Assembly: GCA_009363875.1 (NCBI GenBank)
Contig: CM018689.1
Span: 55,553,741 to 55,617,740, forward strand
Direction of reading: 5' to 3'
DNA length: 64,000 bases
DNA from: Mikania micrantha
Lineage: Eukaryota; Streptophyta; Magnoliopsida; Asterales; Asteraceae
Shown one piece after another: positions 12,608-24,594 of the stretch; the first letter of the stretch is position 1, and every line of letters begins with the position of its first letter. A model generated the notes under the pieces. It had not been told where the DNA came from. It ran no database searches and saw nothing but the letters and a program-made list of their open reading frames with translations. The position numbers and the translations under genes are program-made.

Positions 12608-13026
12608 TAGGGGCGTAAACACATCAATTCGGCTTGTGAATTACACGGGTTTGGATCGGTAAAAAAAGGGATCGAGTCGAGCCTAAACGAGCTCGAGTCA
12701 AAAAATATTACTCGTTTATTTATCAAGCCCGAGCTTCACATATCGAGCTTAAGCTGTCTCACGAGCCTAGACAAGTGTTATATGTATATAATTTTTATTT
12801 ATTATAATCTGTTAAGTGTATTTTATGTTAAATTTGGAAAGTATAATATAAATAAATGTTAAACTAGATATTAAAATAAATAAATTGGATAATTAAAATA
12901 TATACTAGCCAAGCCGAGCAAGAGTTTGAAAATTTTCTAACAAGGAGCTCAAGCCCTATTTTGTCAAAAAGAGCCAAGTTCGATCCTTAAGAAACTTGGG
13001 CTCTGCTCGGCTCGTTTACATCCCTA
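12608..13026. mobile_element. hAT-like MITE nested in an older repeat
   Basis: Ends TAGGGGCGTAAAC and GTTTACATCCCTA are near-perfect inverted repeats. The flanks CCTGATTC (12600-12607) and CATGATTT (13027-13034) match at 6 of 8 positions, fitting an aged 8-bp TSD. The interior is rich in gagctcgag/gctcggctcg motifs continuing the inverted repeat. The aaccgaa-rich repeat on both sides (about 12260-12600 and 13030-13137) appears to be a single host element that was split. Confidence 0.7.
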
Positions 13027-16000
13027 CATGATTTCCATTTGGGTTCCATTTGGTTTTCGGTTTAGCTAAAAAATTTCAAATTCGTTTAAACTGAGCTAAA
13101 TAAATTGTTTAAACCGTTAGCCGAACCGTTGAACGCCCCACTTTTCCATAATGGATTCCCCTGGTTGAATATATTATGTTTTAGATTAACATCGTAAGCG
13201 AATTGCTAGATCAGTTCAATTATTCAATATAAATAATTCATAAAGATATACCATATATAATTTATAAAGATATACCATGATGGATGAAAAATCTTTGATG
13301 ATAATGATAAAACTATAATCTTGTTGCTCTTTATCTACCCTTTGAATGCTTTTTATTTTGATGAATGATTTTTATGATAGACAAAATGTTTATATATTGT
13401 GTTCACTTTCTCTTGTTACTATCATGTAAGATATCAAAGGATAAAATCTTTTCTATTATGTTATTATACCTCTCATATACTGGCTACATTAATAAAAAGA
13501 CTTTTCATATCATCTTGTTAACTTTAATAAATGATATTGAAAGTCACATTCATGTAAGAATATTTTCAATATTTTCTTACTTCGAGTAATTATTTATGAT
13601 GAACAATTCTTAAGTTTGGATGAGTTAAAATACTCACTAAATTATAAATTAAAACTATAACAACAATATATTATATATAGTCATTAAGTTATTGTCGGTT
13701 AACTTAAGATCCTCATTAATCATACTATAATATAGCAAAATTCATAAGTGTACAATATTAACTTTTTCAAATTAGTTTGTGTTTTACCACATTAGGCACA
13801 CATTACATTATTAGAGATAAAATAAACATTCAAGGTAATTATAAGAAATCATTCATAAGTACGAATGGACGATATACTAATATATAAGATATCATGTAAA
13901 ACAAGTACTTCGTTACTACAAGTTGTTTTATAAATGAATTATTGAAAACAAGTAAACAACTACTAGAATTAACCTATTAATAAAGTCGGTTTTACAAAAT
14001 CAGTGAAACCAGAATTTTAACATGACTGTCATAAAGTTGATTATATATAAAGATTATCATATACAGTTTGGTGTAGTTTGGTACTGGAAAAGTAATCTAA
14101 TGAAAATTCCCACCTAATTTGCTTGTTGATTGAAAAGATTTTGCTATTGTGTCCCATGATTAGTTTAATATTATTTAATTGATCATTCAATTCATGATGA
14201 AGCTCCGACGAAGAATTTAATTTGATTAATTCATATTATGCTACTAGACCATGAAAGAATTGTATATTAAACTTTGATTAGAAAAATATGTTTTCTGTAA
14301 TTAATTTTGTAAAGGACTTATTACTAAAGAATGATCATGTATTAATTATATATAAAAATTAATTATATAAAATACGAATTTTAGTTAATTGGTTCGAATC
14401 GAACTTGTATCATTTAAGTTTAATTTCGAAGACATAAATTGATTAGCAATCATAATATGCATGTACACTATTATGCATATTTTGACTAACTTTTTCATGT
14501 GTAAAGCATAATAAATAAAATTTTCATGCATCACTTTCTAAATTAAAGCGTTTTCTTTTTATTACTCTACACCCGGATGGAATTTGGATCAAGTTTGAAT
14601 GCGGCCAATAAATTATGATTGATAGTGCAATGTGGAAAACATATAAATGCTTCTAGTCACACACACAGATATACATATATAACTGACAACTAATATTTTG
14701 TTAATTAAAACTAAAATAAGAATTTATAATATATAGTTTTTTTTAACAATAAAAATAATTAAAGACTTCTTAAATAATATGATTTATAATGGTTATTTAT
14801 TTCGTAAAAATAATAATCTCTTTCTTAGTCCAATAATGGAACTTGACTTTCTACCATTTCATAAGGAAAGCAAAGGCAGTGGGCTATCAAGCAAAAACGA
14901 GGTCTCAAAACCCAGAATTCAATGACTGAAATCGAAGACTAAAGGTAAGAAGACAGAGAGAGGAGTCTCAGGGAAAAAGAATTTGTGATGATTTTACCCT
15001 TCGTGAACCGAATTCCTTCTCTTACCTATTCGGAGGTCGTAGAATAGAAGAAGATCTTATACGCTAACTAGAGGGATTCAGAGCATACGAAACTATGCTT
15101 AAGACATAGAAGATATGAATAGGAGGAAACTTTATAATGAATAAAAACATTGTTCCCACTCAGGACTACAAAACACGTGATTGAAAACCCAAAAGCACTT
15201 GCATCAGTCTGAAAACTTACTGGTAAGGACATGCGAAATTTCTTATTTTATATTAAGTCTAATTGCTTTACCCGAATGAACCCTTCTTCTAAAGAAAAAT
15301 AGTGACTTCAGCATTTCTCTTCTGAGACAATGGCAGATATTTGAATACATCCGTCTCGTTATTCATTTTGGTTGTTAAAATTTCTTTTCCTGTAATTATA
15401 ATTGGGAATCACCAAAATTAGTTGTCGGCAAAACAACTTGCCATTTATTCCATTTTTTTCTCATTTTAAATAAAAATGCTGACAAATTCATTTTGTGTGC
15501 AGACTTTCATCACTAAAACAAAAAAAAAATAAATCAACAATGGAAGTTAAATTTTGGCAAAATTAAAATCCCGCTTGGTTCAAACGAGTAACCGATAAAG
15601 AATGATACACGTTAATTAAGGATGAGAATTGCACCACCATTCATTGCTTTCATAACGGGTCAAACATGACCTGTTAAGACAAGATACGTTAAGATACAAA
15701 ACACGAAGTGGGTAGACACGAGTAAACACGAAATAACCCGTTAAGAAACATGTTGACAGCTAACACTATAAATGACCTTAATGTGTCAACCTGTTTTAGA
15801 CACGAAACATGTTAAGAGTAAACACGAAACATGTTAAAGTCGTGTCGTGTCGTGTTAACGTGTTTGTGTCTGAAATTGTCAGCCCTACCATTCATGACTT
15901 GAAGCTAGAATTAATTTAATCACTGCTGTTCCTAACCTATCATTACAAAAAAGCTTGGTACAGAATCGGAAATAAATACAAATTTCATATTTAGTAATTG

Positions 16001-16626
16001 TCAAATATTTTAGCATTCATGTTTTATGACACGTGATGAACATTTGACCCCAAAACCTGAAAAATTAATGCATTTCTTAATTCCATTCGTATGTCTTGGG
16101 AATAAATCAGGGCATAAGCTGCTAACATCCACTTGCATGTCTTAGTTTACGATGTTCATCATAATCCAGTCGTAAAAAACCGGACCAGATCATATGTTTG
16201 TGCACATGGATATATATGTATTAAGTTCATGATTTATGCATCATTTAATAAAAAATACATTTGAACTTGATGTAATTAGCTCTATCAAACCGTAAAATGG
16301 TTCGGTTTGGTTTGATTTGGTTTTATTGTTAACGGGCTCAGAAGCTTAAACCGTAAACCAAATCGGAATCAAACCGCTGATAATGGTTATGTTTGGTCCG
16401 GTTTTATATTTAATAGTTCGATTATATTTTTCGTTATTCGAAAACTGTTATTACAATTTGGTTTACGTTTCTACATAAAAACTAGACTGTGAACACCCCT
16501 ATTAACGTTTACGGTTATTAAAAGTTATCGCATTGGTTTAATATGTTACTTTAAGATGATTAAAAAGAGGTGAAACCGGTGAAGTAGTTTAATGTGATTT
16601 CTAGAGTTCTAGTGCTAGTGATCATG

Positions 16627-16668
16627 CAGATTTTAAAATTAAATATTCAGATTTTAAAATTAAATATT
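16627..16668. repeat. Tandem duplication of a 21-bp unit
   Basis: Two adjacent identical 21-bp units, starting cagattttaaaatt at 16627 and 16648. Confidence 0.9.
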
Positions 16669-16830
16669 CAGATTATAATTCGCTTCAATTCCTAAGAAAT
16701 TAAAGATCGTGACACACGGCTTGAAATTATATGAAATTTGTATTATAGAGCCTACAATGGTTAATCTTGGAACCAATTGTTGGACATGACTAAACCATCA
16801 AAGTTTCTTTGCAAGTATGTCTAATAAATG

Positions 16831-16881
16831 TCCTCCAGACCTTTATTGATGCTTTGTCCTCGAGACCTTTATTGATGCTTG
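16831..16881. repeat. Tandem duplication of a 25-26-bp unit
   Basis: Two adjacent units sharing gacctttattgatgctt, differing by one substitution and a base at the end. Confidence 0.85.
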
Positions 16882-18015
16882 TTGCATCAAGAAAGAGTGA
16901 TTTTTTTTTTTGATGTTTTTGAAATTATTTGCAAAATAAGGCCTAATATAATTAATGACTATATAATATTTGAATAAGTTACACATAATTAAAAACTCTA
17001 AAACTAACAATCAATAATAAGAAGAATTAGAACATGTCTAATGAGTCAAGCAACCTAAACAAAAGATTAGAACTATCAAAATCCTTGAGCTATTGGTTTC
17101 TGTAATAATTTTCATATGCATTCCACATTAACACACAAATAAAATAAAAAATATTGTTGGATAAAAGAGGAATGTTTATAAATTATTTTGAAAAATGGCC
17201 CTAAAATTATTTTAGTTTGCTCCTGTATGTTTTTTTTTTAAATTCCACTTATCAAAATTGATTGAATCGGTCCTATTAAACATGATCAAGCCAATGGTCA
17301 ACCAACCCAAGCAAAGGATATAGAACGTCCAAAATCCTAGGACTCTAGAAGTCCGACTCGTGATCTATAAAAGTTGTATAGGCTTTAGTTATAAAATGTT
17401 CCTTGATGTGATCTATATAATGGATTTGGATGATTGTCTTCCACATTAACATTAAAACAGAATAAAAAAGATAGTGATGCATAAATGGGAATAGTTCATA
17501 AAAATACTTTTGAAAAAAGAATTCAAAAACCTTTTAGTTTATTTAGAGTCTCAAAAGCCGACCCTGTTAAACATGCCAAATCAGTCGAATTAATGTGACT
17601 TTCTAACTACAAGTAAATAATTAAAAAAAACAAAATCATAAGGAAAATTAAAAAATGATTTAAGAGATCAAGATGAAGTAAATTGTATACGATTGCACAT
17701 GACAACAAAAAAACATGTTAAGAATTTAACATAGAATTCATGTGTTTAGATTTGGTCTATAAACGTCCGTGTTACTTGCAGGCTGAACCCACAAACACCT
17801 TTAGGTAAGAGGTCATTAACATGATGAGTCGTTTAATCTACAAAAGTTTATAATTTAGAAAAATGTGTTTTTAATTTATGTTCATCTATATCCGGGTTCA
17901 TATAAAAAATTAGAATATGTCATGTTTTCAATCTATCAGTTAGTGGTGCTAAAAATCCATATTTGAATCTGAATCAAAAATATTCGAAAATCCGAATTCA
18001 AAATATTAGAAAAGT

Positions 18016-19128
18016 CAACTAGAAAAGTGAAATATTTCTTACAAAATAACAACAAACGAAGTTTCTTGTGAGTAAGCGACGAATTTCCTACAACAAATCG
18101 AACAAAAAACCCTAAATTTTTCTACATTTTTCCAACATAATAGTCATAAAAATTGTCGCTATTCCTTAGCAAAATTTAAGTATCTTCTAACAATGTTATT
18201 ATCAATTTCCTACAAAAAAAATACAACTTTTTTTTTATGTTTTTTCATAAAATTATAGGAAAGTACCTATATTTCCTACAAATTTCCCATAACGCTAATT
18301 TTTATTCTTTAAATCGTTTATAAAATTTATGAATTAAGGTATCTTATTTAATTTTAATTTTTTTTACGTATTGTCGAAAAATTGTAGAAAAATATCAAAG
18401 TTTCCTACAAAACTAATTTTAATATTTTAATCAATTTATCTAGTTTATTAAAATAAGTAACTTTGAAATTTTTTTCAAGTTTGGTAGGATAATTATAGAA
18501 AAATATCTTGGTTTCAATCGAATTTTTTTAAAAAAAATAAAGTTTTTATGTTTTGTCAGAAAATGGTAGGTATATTCAACATTTAAAATAAAATGAAATT
18601 AATTTTTATCGGAAAGTTGTTGATATATATTAAATTGAAAATTAAACTTTGTAGGAAATTTATTGGTATATTTAACATATAAAATGAAATGAAATTAACT
18701 TTTATAGGAAAGTTGTCAGCATATATTAAAATTAAATGAAATTAAATATAACTTTTTAACGGTAAATTGTTGGCAAATTAAATACATAAAAAATAATGTT
18801 GTTTGAAGGTTTTCGGAATATAAAGTAATAAATAATAATATTACTTATTAATAAATATACAATTAAAAAATAAAAAAAAAATATTATGAGAAATTTTTCT
18901 CTATTTTGCAGGAAATTTTCAAAATTAGTTATGTAGAAAAGTTGTCAAAAATTAACGATCAAATTCTTTTGTAAGAAAATCGTAGAATTAATTGTAGGTA
19001 TCACGTCGGAAAATATTTTGTAGCAGCGTTTTTTCTTATTAATCTTTTTTGTCAGAAATTTGTCACTCATGTGTATTTCGGACAAATTTCCTATGAATAT
19101 CTTCGTAGGGAAATTTTTTTTGCTAGTG
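18016..19128. mobile_element. Small CACTA-like non-autonomous element
   Basis: The right end reads ...ttttttttgctagtg, whose complement begins CACTAGCAAAAAAAATTTCC. The left end begins CAACTAGAAAAGTG and then AAATATTTC, a diverged match. A 3-bp AGT flanks both sides (18013-18015, 19129-19131), the TSD size of CACTA elements. The interior has no coding capacity but is full of ttcctacaa/ttgtaggaaat motifs in both orientations, like the subterminal repeats of CACTA elements. The left terminus is imperfect, so the exact boundary is uncertain. Confidence 0.55.
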
Positions 19129-19883
19129 AGTTCGGATATTCGGAAAACCAGGTTTGGATTAGTACACCTGTTTTGAAAATTTGCAGATAGTTCGCATAGT
19201 TTGTATATTTGGATGATTTTTTGAATATTTCACAGATATTTTTTTGGATATTTTAGATAATTTTTTTGGATATTCGGACACTTTTTAAATATTCGTATAT
19301 CCGAAATATATTTAAAAAAAATTATTTTTTTTCTGAGTTCTGATATCTGAACCAATGTGCTTATGATGTAGCATCAAACACACTATTAGCGAGCGTGTAT
19401 CATCTTTACTAGAATAGTGTATGGTGTGGATCAACCAGAAGACGTATGCATAGTAGTCTTTGCCCCGAGGAGGGATCCTATAATTTCTTTTGTTTTTGGG
19501 GTTTGGAAATGTGTGGATTTTCAAGAACAAGAATTTATGATATGTTGGGAATCTCTTATGATAATCATCCACGTTTGAAACGTATCTTAATGCCTGAAAG
19601 TTGGATATGATGACCTATACGTAAGGATTATATTACTCCCAATTTTTATGAAATACAAGATGCTCATTGAATAATAAAAATACTTTTACAATTCTATAGA
19701 TTCAACATTCTATTTTAGATAAAATTGAGTAATTTGTATAATGGTTTGTATTTTTATTATGGATAAAATAAAAAATATAATAATAGACGGGATTTATTGG
19801 GATGCTCAAATTTGGAAATACTTAATGAATATGTATTTATATCAATGAATTGGTAGAATAAAGAGTCATACAAATTAATTGTG

Positions 19884-19990
19884 TGTTAGGAACCAGATTT
19901 GAATGGGTGACACGAAGACTTTCAGTTCTCTGCTCTACCCACTGAGCTATCCCGACTATTCCTGATGTCTCATCCTCATTTTCATTTTAC
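19884..19990 (-). pseudogene. trnF-GAA: Plastid-derived trnF(GAA) fragment (NUPT)
   Basis: On the minus strand, 19956 down to 19884 reads as a 73-nt tRNA with a GAA anticodon in a 7-base loop (CTGAAAG), a D-arm GCTCAGTGGGTAGAGC and a T-loop TTCAAAT. It closely follows the plastid tRNA-Phe gene; the stretch around 19898-19917 resembles the site of the widely used trnL-trnF primer f. The sequence beyond the tRNA 5' end (about 19957-19990) also resembles the plastid trnL-trnF spacer, so this is a transferred organelle fragment rather than a nuclear tRNA gene. Acceptor, anticodon and T stems each contain mismatches, so it is probably non-functional. A mitochondrial copy of plastid origin is an alternative source. 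Confidence 0.78.
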
Positions 19991-20145
19991 TGGATATCCG
20001 ATCTTTGGGTGTTCAAAGTTATGGATATGGATTCGGATATTGATATTCAATATCCGAAATTTTTGGACATCCGAAAATGAACACACTTACCATCAACTCA
20101 TAAACATAACCCGTTTAATACCCACAAAGTTGATTACCTTGAAAT

Positions 20146-20460
20146 AAAGATGCACAAAAAAACTGGATATTCGAATCAGTTTTAGGTTTTTGAAAAAAAC
20201 CGGCAGTTTATGATCGGTTTGAGGTTTCAAGAAACCAAACCGATTAATAACGGGTTAACCAGTCCAACTCAATAAAAAATCGGTTATTTGGCGGTTAACC
20301 GGTTTCGGTTGCTATATCGATTTCGGTTTTAGAGCTTGAAAAACCGGTTACTAACCGAATTCGTTATTGATAAAAGCCAGTTACTAGCCTTTGACCGGTT
20401 AACCGGTTTGTTTATTTCAAAATCGGTTTTCGAGCGGTTAACTGGTTTTAGCACCTCTCC
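20146..20460. mobile_element. hAT-like MITE, 315 bp
   Basis: Flanked by CTTGAAAT (20138-20145) and CTTAAAAT (20461-20468), 7 of 8 matching. The ends aaagatgcacaaaa and ttttagcacctctcc form an imperfect inverted repeat, and the interior is dense in aaccggtt motifs. Non-coding. Confidence 0.55.
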
Positions 20461-20972
20461 CTTAAAATCAAGCCTGGCGGAAGCTTCTTGTGGTTATGTA
20501 TAATCTTGTAGACCACAAAAATTTTCACAACTCGAAAGTTCGCATAATTCGTTTCTTTCTTCCTTGCCTCCTTTTCTTTCTTTCCTTGTCTATGTTGGAG
20601 TTCAAGTCCTTGAATCGCTCCATTTCGTGGCCCACGAACTGTTTGTGGGCCCTTCCCCGTTTCAAAATTTTGCCCAATTTAAAGTTAACGTCGACTTATA
20701 TACGATCCTCGTTAATGTTAATATGTAGCTAGCCTACTTTGTAAAGTAGTAGAGGCATTATCTCTTATAATATGGGTTCTAACATATACAATAGTGTAAT
20801 TAGTGCATGAGTAGTTAGTATGGAGTAGTTTACGAGGAAATAACCAACCTTTGTTGTTGAAAAAAACCTTATATACGAGCCTCGGTAATTTTCACCTCTC
20901 TTGTGGCGTATATACCAAGGAGAGGTGAGGTGAGGTGAGGTGGGAAGTTCCTTATCAGTTATTACACCGTAA

Positions 20973-21209
20973 CTAGTAACTATTGAGGCAATGTCTCAAT
21001 GGTATCTCAAGATTCTTTTAAATAGGAGGTTTTGGGTTCAAAACCCTCCCGCAGCGAAATAGGGGTCTGGGGGTCAGGGAGTTTTCATAGTGGGGTTTCC
21101 TACTAAGGTGGTTGTGGTGGCTCATGGGAGGTTCAAGTAGCTAAACATTGATGACATGATCTGAAAACAGTGGGCTCATACGATTGAGAAGTTTCTCGTT
21201 TAAAAAAAA
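20973..21209 (+). mobile_element. tRNA-derived SINE
   Basis: A 237-bp body with an A-box-like region (tgtctcaatggtatctc) and a B-box (gggttcaaaaccctcc), ending in a 9-base A run. It is flanked by attacaccgtaa (20961-20972) and attaccacaccgtaa (21210-21224), a TSD differing by one 3-base indel. The mid-body (ggggtctgggggtcaggg, then ggtttcct) matches the SINE at 24171-24405, so they belong to one family. Confidence 0.85.
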
Positions 21210-21934
21210 ATTACCACACCGTAAGTTTTAATGAGTTGAGTTGTTTATTTTGATTTTGTATTATCATTTGATATATTTTTTAATCAAGTATAATAACTTC
21301 TTTTTGATTAAAATATTTCACATGCGTATAAAATCTTTACATAGGGATCTTATCACAATCTTTAGGATGTTCAAGTTATAACTAATAAATAATTAACTAA
21401 TTGAAATGTTTATTATTTTTAACTTTTTATTATTTTCTTTATTAATATTAACCATAAATATTTTGTTTATTTCTCTAATCATTATCGTTGTATTTTTCTT
21501 GACATTTTCATGTGTTTTTGGTTGTAACCATAAAATACAGAAATAAGAATAAATTATGAGATTCGAATCGAGGAAGAATTGGGAGTAATCATTGCACTCA
21601 CTCTGCCCATGTCTGAATACATATATGATCTCACAATCCTTTTCTTTTTCTTACACAATCTCAATCTCTTTATATATTTATTTATAGGTCGATCAATTAA
21701 GGACAAAGCACAAAAAGACTGAAAAAGTCATCAAAGTTGATGCTATTTTACCCTAGTTAATTTTATCTGCAAATAAGAATAATATTTATATATTTTCAGT
21801 CATGTATTATTTTTCTTTGTATATAAGACTTTAATCTTATAAAATATAAGTGTATGTTATATGTTATTAAGATTCTTCATGTTGTACATAACCATAAGTT
21901 TCGCTGACGTATCATAAATTTATATACTAAAATC

Positions 21935-22442
21935 CATGGTTGTAAAAGTCGCTAGGCGCTAGTCGGACGGCGAGGTACCGCCTAGGGATTAATCGGGATT
22001 AATCGGGATTAATCGGCGCTAGGCGGATTGGAATTTTTATATGTAATCTTACAAATATATATTATATACACACATCAATATCAATAATTTAATATAATAC
22101 TTCAAATAATTTTAAAAAATATACTTAAATATACTAAAAAAAGTACTTTAAAGTGCAAACTTAAACACTGAGTTCAAAGTTTAGAGATAAATTTCGATGT
22201 TAACTGCTTGAATTCGATGTTTCAGAGACATATTAAAGATTTTTGATTGAGAAATGTCTAAATAATCATGAAATGGGTCCCTTTTTACCATAAAAAAGTC
22301 AAAAAAAGCCAAAAAAAGTCAAAAAAGTGAAAAAAAAAATAAAAATCTGATCGGGCCGCCAAGGCCCCGCCTAGACCCCGCCTAGGCCAAAAATTACACA
22401 GAAGGTGGGCGCCTAGCGCCTAGGCCGATTTTTACAACACTG
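21935..22442. mobile_element. hAT-type MITE with GCCTAGGCGC hairpin ends
   Basis: A perfect 8-bp TSD, CTAAAATC, flanks it at 21927-21934 and 22443-22450. The ends are inverted: CATGGTTGTAAAAGTCG at the left and CGATTTTTACAACACTG at the right. Inside the ends lie long GC-rich arms built on ctaggcgct/gcgcctag, and three tandem gggattaatc units at about 21987-22016. Non-coding; about 500 bp fits a MITE. Confidence 0.9.
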
Positions 22443-23564
22443 CTAAAATCTAAATCTTCCAGGCCGTTTAGATTTGTAGGACTTAATGTACTTTGTATTT
22501 TATCTATTGTTCATAAAATATACAAAAACTTATTGTTTAATTGGAAAGAAATGATAAATCAACTCAAAACAATAAAATTAATTTCATAAACACAACATTA
22601 TGTTTTTTACAACTAAACATTTTGGTAACAAACTGAAATTTAATTAAAGTTTTCTTATCTTACAAATTGGAAAATCATAATATGAGTTCCTTTTTATCTT
22701 ACAGATCATACATTATTTAGGTGTTAAAGGTGTTTTATTATTTTTTTTTCCAAAAAAAAAAGTTGAGTCTGCTTGTGGATTGAATATTTTTACAGTGAAG
22801 CTTGAACTTGACTTTTCTTTTGATAACAAATTCAAGCGAAGCAAGCTTTGTTTAATTTTCGAGCAATTCGAGCCAAACCTAACCTAACTCAGCTCATTTA
22901 CATTCCTAATAAAAAGGCATGACAATTGCCAGTTATAAATATCAATAGATAACTATTACAAAATAGTTATATCATATCTAGTAAAGAAGTCACTACTGGT
23001 GTTACATTTTTGCTACCATCACTAATTTAACTTTGCTATTGATACTCAATTCACTATTGAAGTACCAATAGCTATCAAAGTATTAACTTGATATAAGGGT
23101 GTAATTAAAGTTGCTATATAGGTACGAAGCTGCTATTGATATTCAGAGTGATAATAAAGATCATTTTCATGCTAACCTAGCTCGTAGTGCAACCTCTTGA
23201 GAGGCTCTGCCCCTTAGACCTCGCATGGGGAATTGCCTCAATACCTTAGACCTTGTCATGATCGATGGCCCTGGATGTCCCATATGTGGCACAGGGGCTT
23301 CTCACAATATCTTAGTGATTTTTCACAAAAAGCTGAATAGTCAAAATCAGGACAAGGATTATGTTTGATTGTTCTATTGGGTATTTGATTGTTTGTCAAT
23401 TATTAAAATCAAAAACAAAAATTCAATGAATTGTCATACACTGGAATAGTAATTATTCTTATGTTATTGTTTGATTGAGTTAATTGAAAGTTGAATTATT
23501 GTGTGCTCCATGTTCGTGCTTATCCACTATCACGTAAGCCATTTTTAAGCTTAGATTGTTCGAC
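22443..23564. other. Intergenic, no gene supported
   Basis: No coding or RNA gene recognised. A GC-richer patch at 23170-23320 looks unlike its surroundings but has no open frame and no match I could recognise. Confidence 0.45.
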
Positions 23565-23567
23565 TTA

Positions 23568-23917
23568 AGAGCTGTTTGGTTGGGTCTGAATCATTAAGTG
23601 CTGAATGGTTAAGATATCTGAATGGTTAAAGGGGTCTGAACCATTAAGTGCTGAACCGATTAAGACCGTTTGGTTGCACAACTGAATGATGAATGGTAAG
23701 TGTGGTATTGGTGGTGAATGGTTAAGTGTGGTATTGGTGCTGAATGGGTTAAGTGTGGTATTGGTGCTGAATGGTTAAGTGTGGTATTGGTGCTGAATGG
23801 TTAAGTGCTGAACTTAATCATTAATAGTTTAATTTTTTCAAACCAAACACGCTGAATGGTTAAGTACTGAATGATTAATTGCTGAATGGTTCTATTAAGA
23901 TGTAAATAAACAACCCC
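23568..23917. mobile_element. Harbinger-like MITE, 350 bp
   Basis: TTA flanks both sides (23565-23567, 23918-23920), and the inverted ends AGAGCTGTTTGG / AAACAACCCC are of the GGGCTGTTTG type seen in PIF/Harbinger-derived MITEs. The interior is made of variants of ctgaatggttaag. It includes a four-unit minisatellite at 23698-23802. Confidence 0.7.
23698..23802. repeat. Four-unit minisatellite inside the MITE
   Basis: Four head-to-tail units of 26-27 bp starting aagtgtggtattggtg at 23698, 23724, 23751 and 23777. The last two are identical; the first differs by one base and the second by one inserted g. Confidence 0.92.
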
Positions 23918-24170
23918 TTAGTCGTTTTGTTAAAATTAGAAGTATAAAATTTTGAAGTTAAGTTTTCAATTATGTGCAAGAGTAAAGGGTCAGTTTTATT
24001 TATTTTTTAGTTAAATTAACTAGGAGTATTGTTTATTGTTTGAATGTTTAATAATTTTCTATCTTGTTTAAGATAATTATAGGCTTGGTTATTTAGTTTA
24101 ATTATTATCGTCTTAAATTGAGGAGTTTTCTCTCCGTAGATGAAATAGCTTGCCATATAACGTATTTAGG

Positions 24171-24405
24171 ACCAAAGGGACTTTGTCCTAGTGGTACTCC
24201 ATGATTTTCCAAAATGGAAGGTCATGGGTTCAAATCCCATCCAAGGCATAATGGGGCTGAGGGGGGTCAGGGGGTTTTCCTAAATGGTTTCCTCCTGGGG
24301 TGGGCTACCCTGGGTTCAGGTGTTGCCATATGATCCGGGTTCCGAGTCTTCGAGCTCGGTGATATCCTGGATCCAAGGTATTGCTGGTCAAAAAAAAAAA
24401 AAAAA
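24171..24405 (+). mobile_element. tRNA-derived SINE with 16-bp TSD
   Basis: A 235-bp body flanked by a perfect 16-bp duplication, atataacgtatttagg, at 24155-24170 and 24406-24421. It has an A-box-like tcctagtggtactcc, a B-box gggttcaaatcccatcc and a 16-base A tail. The perfect TSD and uninterrupted tail indicate a fairly recent LINE-assisted insertion. Same family as 20973-21209. Confidence 0.95.
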
Positions 24406-24594
24406 ATATAACGTATTTAGGGTTTTTTTTTCTATTTATTTATTTTTTTATAACGAAACGACAATCATCTAATATGTTGATCAAATAAAAGGGAAAGGTT
24501 TTTATTGCGGCAGGACGTGATCGATAGGCATCACTAAAGAAATAATAACTAGTTAGAAAACAGTTAACAAAAAAAAAAATTTCAATTATCGGTA

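Larger units (their letters stand above)
13138..17930. other. Intergenic AT-rich stretch with degenerate repeats
   Basis: No gene found. There are MITE-like remnants at about 15650-15890, ending in gtgtctgaaattgtcagccct and tracts of acacga/tcgtgt, and at about 16270-16500, with ggtttggtttgatttgg tracts and a gaacaccccta end. The region also holds two small direct duplications at 16627-16668 and 16831-16881. Confidence 0.45.
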
